From Pseudomonas nitroreducens (GTDB lineage Bacteria > Pseudomonadota > Gammaproteobacteria > Pseudomonadales > Pseudomonadaceae), in assembly GCF_014204515.1 (NCBI RefSeq), contig NZ_JACHLI010000004.1, forward strand, positions 1 to 64,000: a stretch of DNA of 64,000 nucleotides, in the 5' to 3' direction. The position numbers and the translations under genes were made by a program. Below are positions 43,960 through 52,060 of this stretch, one piece after another (position 1 is the first letter of the stretch; each line of letters opens with the position of its first letter). Under the pieces are notes generated by a model that worked only from the letters and a program-made list of their open reading frames with translations, had not been told where the DNA came from and made no database searches.

Positions 43960-46560
43960 ATGCCCCCAACGAATCGCACGCCGCGGATATCCGCCGGCGG
44001 ATCGCCGCCTGTCCAGCGTCTGCTGCTGGTGGCCGTAGGTACTGGTTTCATCGGTACCGGCCTGGCTGCTGCCGCCCAGGCCGCGGCCGAGAGTAACCTG
44101 CAAGCCTCGTTCAACCCGGAGTTCCTGCAAGGCCCGGCGGGCCGGCAGGTGGACGTCAGCCGCTTCGAACACGGCAACCCGGTGGCGCCGGGCAGCTACC
44201 GGCTGGATGTCTACGTCAACCAGAACTGGATCGGTCGCCAGGAAGTGCGCGTGCGCGATGGCCAGCCGCCGAGCTACTGCTTCGCCCGCAAGCAGCTCGC
44301 CAGCCTGGGGGTGGACAGCCTACAGCTGCCGGCCGCGCCGGCCGGCAGCGAGGTCGATGAGGACTGCATCGACCTCGTGCAGCGCATCCCCAATGCCCGT
44401 GCCGACCTGGACCTGGCCGGCCTGCGCCTGGACCTGAGCATTCCCCAGGCCTACCTGAGCCGCGTGGTCCGAGGCTACGTCGACCCGCAGGATTGGGATC
44501 GCGGCGTCACCGCGGCCTTCGTCGACTACAACGCCAACGCCTACCGCAACCAGGGCGGCGGCCAGGACAACAGCCAGTTCTACACCGGCCTCAACGCCGG
44601 GGCCAACCTGGGCGACTGGCGCCTGCGCCACAACGGCAGCTACAGCCGCAGCAGCGGCAACGGCCCGAGCAGCAGCCACTACGACGCCGTGAGCAGCTAT
44701 GCCCAGCGCGACCTCACCGGGCTGAAGTCGCAGCTGACCCTGGGCGAGTACTTCACGCCTTCGGAGCTGTTCGACAGCGTGCCCTTCACCGGCGCCCAGC
44801 TGGCTTCCGACGAGCGCATGCTGCCCGACTCCCAGCGCGGCTTTGCCCCGGCCATCCGCGGCACCGCCGAAAGCAACGCGCGGGTCACCGTGCGCCAAGG
44901 CGGCAACGTGCTCTACGAAACCAGCGTGGCGCCGGGGCCCTTCGTCATCGACGATCTGTACAACACCGGCTACTCGGGCGACCTGGACGTGACGGTGACC
45001 GAGGCCGACGGCCGTACGCGCCGCTTCACCGTGCCCTTCGCCTCGGTGGCGCAACTGCTGCGCCCCGGCACCTCGCGCTACAGCGTCAGCGCCGGCCGGT
45101 ACCGCGACGAGCGTCTCGCCGACGAGCCGCACTTCGTCCAGGGCACCTACCAGCGCGGCATCTCCAACAGCTGGACCGGCTACACCGGCGGCATCATCGC
45201 CGACCGCTACCTGGCGCTGCAGGGCGGCCTGGCCCTGAGCACGCCGGTGGGCGCCGTCGCTTTCGACGCCACCCATTCGCGGGCCTCCGGCCTGGACGCG
45301 CGCGACGGCCTGGACAGCAACTCCAGCGGCCAGAGTTACCGGCTCAGCTACAGCAAGCTGCTGGAAAGCACCCGCACCAACTTCGTGGTGGCCGCGTATC
45401 GCTTCTCCAGCGAGGGCTACCTGAGCTTCGGCGACTACGCCCAGGCCCAGGATGCCAGCGCAACCGCGCCGTACCGCCAGCGCAACCGCGTGCAGGTCAA
45501 CATCAACCAGCCGCTGGCCGACGGCTACGGCGGCCTGTTCCTCAGCGGCTCATCGCAGAACTACTGGCAGAACGGCAAGTCCAGCGACACCAGCTACCAG
45601 GCCGGATACTCCAACAGCTACCGCTGGGGCAGCCTGAGCCTGTCGGCCAGCCGCACGCGCACGGACCGCGGCGAGGCCGATACCCAGTACCTGCTCAGCC
45701 TGTCGCTGCCGCTGGGCCGTTCCAGCCACGCGCCGTACCTGAGCAGCTCCACCAGCTGGTCGGACAAGGGCGATGCGAGCAGCCAGCTGGGGGTTTCCGG
45801 CTCCCTGGGCGAATTCAACGAATTCAGCTACGGCGTCTACGGTTCGCGCTCGCGAACCGATGGCGACAGCAGCAGCGCTGGCGGCGCCAATGCGCAATAT
45901 CGCGCGGCGGCCAGCAACCTCTCCGCCAGCTACAGCGAAGGTGATGGCTTCCGTCAGGTCGGCCTGGGGTTGTCGGGCAGCGTGGTCGCGCATCCGGGCG
46001 GCGTCACCTTCAGCCAGGCCCAGGGCGAGACCCGCGCCATCGTCGAAGCCAAGGGCGCCGAGGGGGCGCGGCTGCTCAACAGCAGCGGCGCGAAGGTGGA
46101 TGGCAGTGGCTACGGCGTGGTGTCGAGCCTGATGCCGTACCGGCAGAACGAAGTGGCGCTGGACCCCAAGGGCACCGCCGAGGACATCGAGCTGCAGCTC
46201 ACCTCGCAGAACGTCGCGCCGCGCTTCGGCGCCGTGGTGATGCTCGAGTACCCCACGCTCACCGGCGAGCCGGTGCTGCTGACCCTGCGCGACGAGCGTG
46301 GCGAGGCGCTGCCGGTGGGCGCCGAAGTACTCGATGCCCAGGGCAACACGCTGACGCTGGTGGGGCAGGGCAGTCGCGTGTTCATCCGTGCCGCCGAACG
46401 CGCGGGCGAGCTGACCGTGCGCTGGGGTGAGGGCGCGGACCGCCAGTGCCGCGTCCGCTACCAGCTGCCGCCAGTGGCCGAGAAGACCCCGTCCGCGTTC
46501 ACCAGGGCCGAGGCGCTGTGCTCACGCAGCAGCGGCCCGACGCAGATCGCCGCCCGCTGA
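43960..46560 (+). CDS. Outer-membrane fimbrial usher, plus-strand Cup operon
   Basis: The 866-residue usher has a signal sequence after a 20-residue basic head, the N-terminal domain (LQASFNPEFLQG, APGSYRLDVYVNQNW), the plug and barrel (LPDSQRGFAPAIRGTAESNA, IDDLYNTGYSGDLDVTVTEA) and C-terminal domains (VGAEVLDAQGNTLTLVGQGS). It is the same length as the usher on the other strand and similar along it, so the two came from one duplicated gene. It should form a separate assembly pore. Confidence 0.96.
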   Translation: MPPTNRTPRISAGGSPPVQRLLLVAVGTGFIGTGLAAAAQAAAESNLQASFNPEFLQGPAGRQVDVSRFEHGNPVAPGSYRLDVYVNQNWIGRQEVRVRDGQPPSYCFARKQLASLGVDSLQLPAAPAGSEVDEDCIDLVQRIPNARADLDLAGLRLDLSIPQAYLSRVVRGYVDPQDWDRGVTAAFVDYNANAYRNQGGGQDNSQFYTGLNAGANLGDWRLRHNGSYSRSSGNGPSSSHYDAVSSYAQRDLTGLKSQLTLGEYFTPSELFDSVPFTGAQLASDERMLPDSQRGFAPAIRGTAESNARVTVRQGGNVLYETSVAPGPFVIDDLYNTGYSGDLDVTVTEADGRTRRFTVPFASVAQLLRPGTSRYSVSAGRYRDERLADEPHFVQGTYQRGISNSWTGYTGGIIADRYLALQGGLALSTPVGAVAFDATHSRASGLDARDGLDSNSSGQSYRLSYSKLLESTRTNFVVAAYRFSSEGYLSFGDYAQAQDASATAPYRQRNRVQVNINQPLADGYGGLFLSGSSQNYWQNGKSSDTSYQAGYSNSYRWGSLSLSASRTRTDRGEADTQYLLSLSLPLGRSSHAPYLSSSTSWSDKGDASSQLGVSGSLGEFNEFSYGVYGSRSRTDGDSSSAGGANAQYRAAASNLSASYSEGDGFRQVGLGLSGSVVAHPGGVTFSQAQGETRAIVEAKGAEGARLLNSSGAKVDGSGYGVVSSLMPYRQNEVALDPKGTAEDIELQLTSQNVAPRFGAVVMLEYPTLTGEPVLLTLRDERGEALPVGAEVLDAQGNTLTLVGQGSRVFIRAAERAGELTVRWGEGADRQCRVRYQLPPVAEKTPSAFTRAEALCSRSSGPTQIAAR

Positions 46561-46576
46561 CCGAGAGAGGCTACCC

Positions 46577-47590
46577 ATGCGAATCCTGATCCTGCTCCTT
46601 GCCCTGTGCGGCGCGCCCTCGGCGCTGGCGGCGGTGTGCACCTTCCAGTCGGGCAGCGCCAGCGTGATGGCCTCCCTGGCGTTGCCGGCCACCCTGAGCG
46701 TGCCGCGCAATGCCGGCAACGGCACGGTCCTCTGGGACAGTGGCTGGAGGGCCTATGCCTCCACCAGCATCACCTGCAACTCCTCCGGCAACGTCAGGGG
46801 CAGCCATGCCGGCGGCATCGGCGCGGCGGTGCCCGGCTTCACCAGCAACGGCTTCCCCTCGGTGTTCCAGACCAGCGTTCCGGGCATCGGCATCTCGGTG
46901 TTCTGGTGCAACATGGGCACCGCCAGCTGCAACCCCGATCCGACCCGGATCACCCCCTTGCCCAGCCTCGCCTGGAACGTCTCGGCTACGCGGTACCCGC
47001 TGTCCAACAACTGGCGCGTACGGCTGATCAAGACCGCCGACATCGATGCCAGCGCCGGCCGGGTCAGCGTGGCCGGGCTGTCTTCCATCGCCTATGTCGA
47101 CCTGGGCGTCGCCACCCTGACGCTCACCGGTGCCTCGCAGATCACTGGCCTGGGCTGCGAGGTGAATGCCGACAGCCGCAACATCGATGTGCGTCTGCCG
47201 GCCATCGACAAGGGTGATTTCGCCGACTCGCCCATCCCGCGGAACAACGACAAGGCCAGGGTGTTCCAGATCAACCTGCAGTGTGACAGCGGGGTGAAGG
47301 TCAGCTATCAGATCGATGCCGCGCGGGCCACCGGCGACGGCAACGTCCTGGCCAACGCCGGCGGTAGCGGGATGGCGACCGGGGTCGGCGTGGCCCTGTT
47401 CAAGGGCGGCCTGAGCAGCACCGCGCGCCTGCCGCTGGCGACCCGCGTCCTGCAGCTCAATACCGCTTCGGACCATCTGCCGGTGAGCATCCCGCTGACC
47501 GCCCGCTACTACCGCACCGCCGGCAGCGCGGCGGCGATGGGCGCAGGACTGGTGTCCACCACCGCGACCTTCACGCTCTTCTACGAATGA
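46577..47590 (+). CDS. Fimbrial tip adhesin / minor subunit, plus-strand Cup operon
   Basis: The 337-residue protein has a signal peptide (MRILILLLALCGAPSALA), an N-terminal domain of some 170 residues (AVCTFQSGSASVMASLALPA ... FWCNMGTASCNPDPTR) and a C-terminal pilin domain (GLGCEVNADSRNIDVRLPAI, INLQCDSGVKVSYQIDA, TATFTLFYE). It belongs to the two-domain adhesins of the MrkD/FimH sort. It differs entirely in its binding domain from the adhesin at 36957-38303, so the two fibres probably stick to different surfaces. It is the last gene of the four-gene operon; no second chaperone follows. Confidence 0.87.
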   Translation: MRILILLLALCGAPSALAAVCTFQSGSASVMASLALPATLSVPRNAGNGTVLWDSGWRAYASTSITCNSSGNVRGSHAGGIGAAVPGFTSNGFPSVFQTSVPGIGISVFWCNMGTASCNPDPTRITPLPSLAWNVSATRYPLSNNWRVRLIKTADIDASAGRVSVAGLSSIAYVDLGVATLTLTGASQITGLGCEVNADSRNIDVRLPAIDKGDFADSPIPRNNDKARVFQINLQCDSGVKVSYQIDAARATGDGNVLANAGGSGMATGVGVALFKGGLSSTARLPLATRVLQLNTASDHLPVSIPLTARYYRTAGSAAAMGAGLVSTTATFTLFYE

Positions 47591-47716
47591 AAGTCGGGGC
47601 CGTCCGGCCCCGCCGTAGTTGCCGCCCGACGAGCGGCCCGCAGCCGCTTTCCAGAGCGGCCGGTGACCCTTGCGCAGGGTCGCCGCGCACCTTCCCGAAA
47701 GATTTTCGTCCCACCC

Positions 47717-47743
47717 TGTCGATTTCCCCGCGCGCGCTTCGAC
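47717..47743 (+). promoter_or_regulatory. Candidate ECF42-type promoter
   Basis: TGTCGA at 47717-47722 is followed after 17 bases by CGAC at 47740-47743. From published work on ECF42 sigma factors I recall a -35 element TGTCGA and a -10 element CGA(T/C). It lies 40 bases before the DGPF gene, whose product is the usual partner of ECF42. The sigma factor gene is at 50553-51818. Confidence 0.65.
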
Positions 47744-47782
47744 TATGAGGTAACTGCAGGCGCACCTTCCGGGGAGACGACC

Positions 47783-48151
47783 ATGAAGTACCTCTGCCTG
47801 ATCTACGTGGATGAACAGCGGCTCGCCAGCCTCTCCGCGGTCGAGTACCGCCGGCTGATGGACGAGTGCTTCGCCAACGACGAGCACCAGCGCCGCGCCG
47901 GCCGGGTGCTCGCCTCCGAAGCGCTGGAGACGGTGGAGACTGCCACCACCCTGCGCCATGGCGCAGCGGGGCTGGCGATCACCGACGGGCCCTTCGCCGA
48001 GACCCGCGAGTACCTGGGCGGCTTCGTGCTGATCGACGCCCGCGACCTCAACGAGGCGCTGCAGATCGCCGAGCGGATTCCCAGCGGTCGTTTGGGCGCT
48101 GTCGAGGTCCGTCCGGTGCGCGACTGGGATCGATACTTCGCCGGGCGCTGA
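47783..48151 (+). CDS. DGPF/YCII-domain protein
   Basis: The 122-residue protein MKYLCLIYVDEQRLASLSAV... carries the name-giving motif in AITDGPFAETREYLGGFVLI and ends RPVRDWDRYFAGR. DGPF proteins belong to the YCII-related group; their function is not known, but their genes sit next to ECF42 sigma factors in many bacteria, as here. ATG 47783 follows GGGGAGACG. It is the first gene of a run of five on one strand. Confidence 0.9.
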   Translation: MKYLCLIYVDEQRLASLSAVEYRRLMDECFANDEHQRRAGRVLASEALETVETATTLRHGAAGLAITDGPFAETREYLGGFVLIDARDLNEALQIAERIPSGRLGAVEVRPVRDWDRYFAGR

Positions 48152-48178
48152 GCCGGGCATCAACACAGGGAGATTGCG

Positions 48179-48709
48179 ATGTTCAAGTGGATTGCATTGG
48201 TGGTGGTACTGGCCGTGGCGGTGGTCCTGGTGCTGGCGGCGAATCGGCCGGGCACCTTCCGCGTGGAGCGCACGCTGCGCATCCAGGCGCCGCCGGAAAA
48301 AATCCAGGGCTACATCGAGGATTTCCATCAGTGGCGGCAGTGGTCGCCCTTCGAGAAGCTCGACCCGGACATGCAGCGCACCTTCTCCGGCGCGCAGCAG
48401 GGTCGTGGCGCGGTGTACGCCTGGTCCGGCAACGGCAAGGCGGGCGCCGGGCGCATGGAAATCCTCGAGAGCGATCCAGGCAGCCGCACCACCATCGCCC
48501 TGGATTTCCTCAAGCCGTTCAAGGCCAGCAACACTGCCGAGTTCACCCTGGTGCCGCGCGACGGTGGCACCGAGGTGACCTGGGCGATGTTCGGCCCGGT
48601 GCCCTTCGTGGCGAAGATCATGCACCTGTTCTTCGACGTGGACCGCATGGTCGGCAAGGACTTCGAGGCGGGCCTGGCCAGCCTCAAGGTGCTCGCCGAG
48701 AAGGGCTGA
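48179..48709 (+). CDS. SRPBCC (START-like) family protein with membrane anchor
   Basis: The 176-residue protein has one N-terminal membrane helix (FKWIALVVVLAVAVVLVLAA) and then a SRPBCC fold: TFRVERTLRIQAPPEKIQGY, FHQWRQWSPFEKLDP, and a final helix MVGKDFEAGLASLKVLAEK. Such domains bind small hydrophobic molecules; no ligand can be named. It follows the DGPF gene after 27 bases, in the same operon. Confidence 0.85.
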   Translation: MFKWIALVVVLAVAVVLVLAANRPGTFRVERTLRIQAPPEKIQGYIEDFHQWRQWSPFEKLDPDMQRTFSGAQQGRGAVYAWSGNGKAGAGRMEILESDPGSRTTIALDFLKPFKASNTAEFTLVPRDGGTEVTWAMFGPVPFVAKIMHLFFDVDRMVGKDFEAGLASLKVLAEKG

Positions 48710-48737
48710 TCCCGCCGCAACCCGATGGAGGTGAGCC

Positions 48738-48890
48738 ATGTGCCCTCTGTGCGTATCGACCTTGACGCTGGCAGTCACCAGCGTCCTTTCCGCCGGCGGC
48801 CTCAGCGCCTTTGCCGTCACCCGCCTGCGCGGCAAACGCCGCGTCCGGCCCCACGAGCAACGGGAAGCTTCCCGGGAGCGTGCGACATGA
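48738..48890 (+). CDS. Small membrane protein with CPLC motif (50 aa)
   Basis: The frame runs from ATG 48738, preceded by GGAGGTGA, to TGA 48890. It reads MCPLCVSTLTLAVTSVLSAG, then GLSAFAVTRLRGKRRVRPHE and a charged tail. A CxxC motif at the start, one membrane helix and a basic tail make a sensible small inner-membrane protein. Its TGA overlaps the next ATG as ATGA. I recall similar CPLC mini-proteins beside DUF899 genes, but cannot be sure. CxxC suggests metal binding or redox work. Confidence 0.7.
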   Translation: MCPLCVSTLTLAVTSVLSAGGLSAFAVTRLRGKRRVRPHEQREASRERAT

Positions 48891-49684
48891 AACTGGCTGA
48901 TAAAGATTCTTCATTTCCGCAGATGCCCCGTGTGGTCTCCCAGGCCGCCTGGCGGCAGGCGCGCATCCGCCTGCTGGAACAGGAGAAAGCCGCCACCCAC
49001 GCCCGCGACGCGCTCAACGCCCAGCGCCGCGAGTTGCCGGTGGTGCGCATCGACAAGGATTACCGCTTCGAAGGCCCGCACGGCCCGCTGCGCCTGCTCG
49101 ACCTGTTCGAAGGGCGGCCGCAGCTGATCGTCTACCACTTCATGTTCCACCGCGACACGGGCCTGGGCTGCGAAGGCTGCTCCTACCTGATTGACAACCT
49201 CGGCCGCCTGGAGCACCTGCACGCCCGTGGCACCACCTTCGCCATGGTGTCCCGCGCGCCGCTGGAAGAGATCGCCCCGTTCCGTGCGCGCATGGGCTGG
49301 CAGTTCCCCTGGTACTCCTCGTTCGGCAGCGACTTCAACTACGACTTCCACGTCAGCGTCGACGAATCCATCGCCCCGGTGGAATACAACTATCGTGACC
49401 AGGCGGAGCTGGAGCGCCTCGGCCAGGACTACCACGTGCGCGGCGAGCAGCCGGGCCTGAGCGTGTTCCTGCGCGACGGCGAGCAGATCTTCCACAGCTA
49501 CTCGACCTATGGCCGCGGGCTGGAGGCGCCGCTGTTCACCTACCACCTGCTCGACCTCACCCCGCTGGGGCGCGGCGAAGGCTGGGGTGGCATGCCCGAC
49601 TACCAGGGCAAGGGCATGAACTGGACGCGCTTCCATGACGAGTACGAGCAAACCCAGCCGCCGCATGGCTGCTGCGGCTCCTGA
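48887..49684 (+). CDS. DUF899 thioredoxin-fold family protein
   Basis: The 265-residue protein follows DUF899: WRQARIRLLEQEKAATHARD and LNAQRRELPVVRIDKDYRFE at the start, then LIVYHFMFHRDTGLGCEGCS, the place of a thioredoxin-like active site with CEGC, and FHVSVDESIAPVEYNY and GMNWTRFHDEYEQ. It is predicted to be a cytosolic redox or dithiol protein, substrate unknown. A Cys pair ends it (HGCCGS). Translation is coupled to the mini-protein before it. Confidence 0.88.
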   Translation: MKLADKDSSFPQMPRVVSQAAWRQARIRLLEQEKAATHARDALNAQRRELPVVRIDKDYRFEGPHGPLRLLDLFEGRPQLIVYHFMFHRDTGLGCEGCSYLIDNLGRLEHLHARGTTFAMVSRAPLEEIAPFRARMGWQFPWYSSFGSDFNYDFHVSVDESIAPVEYNYRDQAELERLGQDYHVRGEQPGLSVFLRDGEQIFHSYSTYGRGLEAPLFTYHLLDLTPLGRGEGWGGMPDYQGKGMNWTRFHDEYEQTQPPHGCCGS

Positions 49685-49716
49685 TCCGACCCGATCTCCA
49701 CGAGGAGGAAACCCTG

Positions 49717-50157
49717 ATGACCGCTGCCGAAAACAACGCCGCCCACCGTGAACTGCATGCGCTGCTGGAGAGCTGGCTGAAATCCGTGCGCGCCTCCGAC
49801 GTGGAGGGCATTACTCGCCACTACACCCGCGACATCCTCGCCTTCGATGCGGTGAAACAACTGCAGTTCAAGGGCGTCGAGGCCTATGCCAGCCATTGGC
49901 GCGACTGCACGCAGATGTGCAGGGAACCGACCTTCGAGATGCATCAGCTGAGTTTCGAAGCCGGCGCCGACACGGCCTTCGGACACTACCTGGCCTATTG
50001 CGGCGGCACCGACGACAAGGGCCAGCACAACGCCTCCTGGGTCCGCGTCACCGTCGGCCTGCGCCGCGAGGCGGGGCAGTGGAAGATCGCCCACGAGCAC
50101 TTCTCCATCCCCTTCGATCCGGCGACCGGGCAGTTGCTGTTCGATGCCAAGCCTTGA
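49717..50157 (+). CDS. SnoaL-like / nuclear transport factor 2-fold protein
   Basis: The 146-residue protein has the cone-shaped NTF2-like pattern: a first helix (HRELHALLESWLKSVRASDV), EGITRHYTRDILAFDAV, and the final sheet WVRVTVGLRREAGQWKIAHE HFS. Members are small isomerases, hydrolases or ligand binders; no catalytic set is clear enough to decide. It lies 32 bases after DUF899 and closes the operon; repeat elements follow. Confidence 0.83.
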   Translation: MTAAENNAAHRELHALLESWLKSVRASDVEGITRHYTRDILAFDAVKQLQFKGVEAYASHWRDCTQMCREPTFEMHQLSFEAGADTAFGHYLAYCGGTDDKGQHNASWVRVTVGLRREAGQWKIAHEHFSIPFDPATGQLLFDAKP

Positions 50158-50174
50158 AGCCTGGAGCCACGGCC

Positions 50175-50300
50175 TCCCCTCACCCTGACCCTCTCCCAGA
50201 GGGAGAGGGGACTGCTTGGGCGCAGGCTGGAACAATCCTTTCCGCCGGCTCGGACGGCCCCCTCTCCCTTTGGGAGAGGGCTGGGGTGAGGGCCACGCCC
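50175..50300. repeat. Paired CCCTCTCCC / GGGAGAGGG intergenic element
   Basis: CTCACCCTGACCCTCTCCCA with GAGGGAGAGGGG, a 50-base middle, then CCCCCTCTCCCTTTGGGAGA and GGGCTGGGGTGAGGG form an extended inverted repeat, the second copy of the family seen at 35908-36045. The stretch 50158-50552 holds only this, the REP below and the promoter of the sigma factor gene. Confidence 0.8.
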
Positions 50301-50395
50301 AACACCTGTCCCCCCCTCTTGCACGGAGCTTTCCTGTAGGAGCTGCACAACAGGTCAATCTTCGTCGGTGAGTGCGGATTCCGCCGCAATGGATT

Positions 50396-50420
50396 TCGCG
50401 GACAAGGTCCGCTCCTACGG
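50396..50420. repeat. Single REP element
   Basis: CGCGGACAAGGTCCGCTCCT with a following ACGG is a lone inverted copy of the window-wide REP core. A weak partner, TGTAGGAGCTGCACAACAGG, lies at 50335. Confidence 0.75.
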
Positions 50421-50552
50421 GGAAAATTCGCGACACGACTTCGCGGCAACACCCCGCAACCATCCCGGCGTCTCGCCCGTCCGGTCACTTCCCGCCCCGG
50501 CAGAAATCCGGGCAGGATAGGCAGACCTCTCCACGCCAAGGACCTTCGGCCC

Positions 50553-51818
50553 ATGCACGATTACGCCGCCCTGCCGCTGCGCGATGTGGTCGACGACATC
50601 TACCGCCGCGAATCGCGCCGGGTACTGGCCACGCTGATCCGTCTGCTGGGCGATTTCGACCTGGCCGAAGAAGCCCTGCATGAAGCCTTCGCCGCTGCCG
50701 TCGAGCAGTGGCGGCGCGACGGCCTGCCGGCCAATCCGCGTGCCTGGCTGGTGTCCGCCGGACGCTTCAAGGCCATCGACGGCCTGCGCCGGCGTTCGCG
50801 TTTCGACGCCTCCCTCACGCAGATCGCCCAGCAACTGGAAATCGACGCGCAATCCGTGGAAGAACAGGCCGACGAAAGCGTGGTGGACGACCGCCTGCGG
50901 CTGATCTTCACCTGCTGCCACCCGGCGTTGCCGGCGGATTCCCAGGTGCCGCTGACCCTGCGCGAAGTCTGCGACCTGAAGACCGAGGAAATCGCCCGCG
51001 CCTACCTCGCCACGCCCTCGACCATCGCCCAGCGCATCGTCCGCGCCAAGGCGAAGATCCGCGACGCACAGATTCCCTACCAGGTGCCGGCAGCCGCCGA
51101 GCTGCCCGAGCGTCTGGCCAGCGTGCTGCGGGTCATCTACCTGGTGTTCAACGAAGGCTATTCGGCGTCCGCCGGGGATTCGCTGACCCGCACCGACCTG
51201 TCCGCCGAAGCCATCCGCCTGGGCCGGCAACTGCTCGAACTGCTGCCTGAGGCCGAGGTGATGGGCCTGCTGGCGCTGATGCTGCTGCACGAGTCGCGGC
51301 GCGAGGCGCGCACCGCTGAGGATGGCGAGCTGGTGCTGCTGGAAGACCAGGACCGCTCGCGCTGGAACCGCCCGCTGATCGAGGAAGGCCGGCAACTGAT
51401 CGATGCCGCGCTGGCGACCCGTCGCGTCGGCCCCTACACCCTGCAGGCGGCGATTTCCGCCGTGCATGCCGCCGCCCCGGACATGGCCAGCACCGACTGG
51501 ACCGAGATCGTCGGCCTCTACGACCTGCTGCTGGCCCTGCAGCCATCGCCGGTCATCGAACTCAACCGCGCCGTCGCCCTGGCCATGCGCGACGGCCCGC
51601 AAGCGGGGCTGGCACAGGTGGAAGCGATCCTCGCGCGTGGCGAGCTGCTCGACTACCACCTGGCCCACGCCGCCCGAGCCGACTTCCATCGTCGCCTCGG
51701 GCAGCACCAGGCCGCTCGCGCGGCCTACGAGCGCGCCCTGGAACTGGCCCGGCTGGAGCCGGAGCGGCGCTTCCTGGAAGGGCGCCTGCAGAGCCTGGGT
51801 AGCGCTGATAAAGGCTGA
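50553..51818 (+). CDS. ECF42-type RNA polymerase sigma factor with C-terminal extension
   Basis: The 421-residue protein has sigma-2 (about 20-85: RVLATLIRLLGDFDLAEEAL, NPRAWLVSAGRFKAIDGLRR), sigma-4 (about 120-170: LTLREVCDLKTEEIARAYLA, TIAQRIVRAKAKIRD) and a 240-residue TPR-like C-terminal domain opening with VIYLVFNEGYSASAGD, the ECF42 hallmark. ECF42 has no anti-sigma factor; the extension is needed for activity in the studied case. No anti-sigma gene is adjacent. The DGPF gene 2.8 kb upstream, with a matching promoter, is the likely target. It ends 242 bases before the PKS gene on the same strand, but no TGTCGA element was found there. Confidence 0.9.
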   Translation: MHDYAALPLRDVVDDIYRRESRRVLATLIRLLGDFDLAEEALHEAFAAAVEQWRRDGLPANPRAWLVSAGRFKAIDGLRRRSRFDASLTQIAQQLEIDAQSVEEQADESVVDDRLRLIFTCCHPALPADSQVPLTLREVCDLKTEEIARAYLATPSTIAQRIVRAKAKIRDAQIPYQVPAAAELPERLASVLRVIYLVFNEGYSASAGDSLTRTDLSAEAIRLGRQLLELLPEAEVMGLLALMLLHESRREARTAEDGELVLLEDQDRSRWNRPLIEEGRQLIDAALATRRVGPYTLQAAISAVHAAAPDMASTDWTEIVGLYDLLLALQPSPVIELNRAVALAMRDGPQAGLAQVEAILARGELLDYHLAHAARADFHRRLGQHQAARAAYERALELARLEPERRFLEGRLQSLGSADKG

Positions 51819-52060
51819 CGCCCGTTACGGTTCACCGCCGAGCTGAACGCGCGCCAGGACTTCTTTTTAGGTGATTTCGTACCGCGGCCGGCGAAATTTC
51901 CGGTGAACCTCCTCGCTACCATTCCGTGCTGCCTGCCGCGTGACTAGCACCGCTGTGGAAAGTGCCTTCGTGCAATCCGCAAAGTGCTCCTGCGTTCGCT
52001 TCACTCTTCCCGCAAGAAGGGAGAGAGAGCCTATCCCGTTACTCCATTCAGAGATTTCCC

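Noticed and set aside
51819..52060. ECF42 control of the PKS cluster
   Set aside because: The sigma factor gene is next door, but no TGTCGA element with a CGA partner was seen in this 242-base region, so there is no sequence support.
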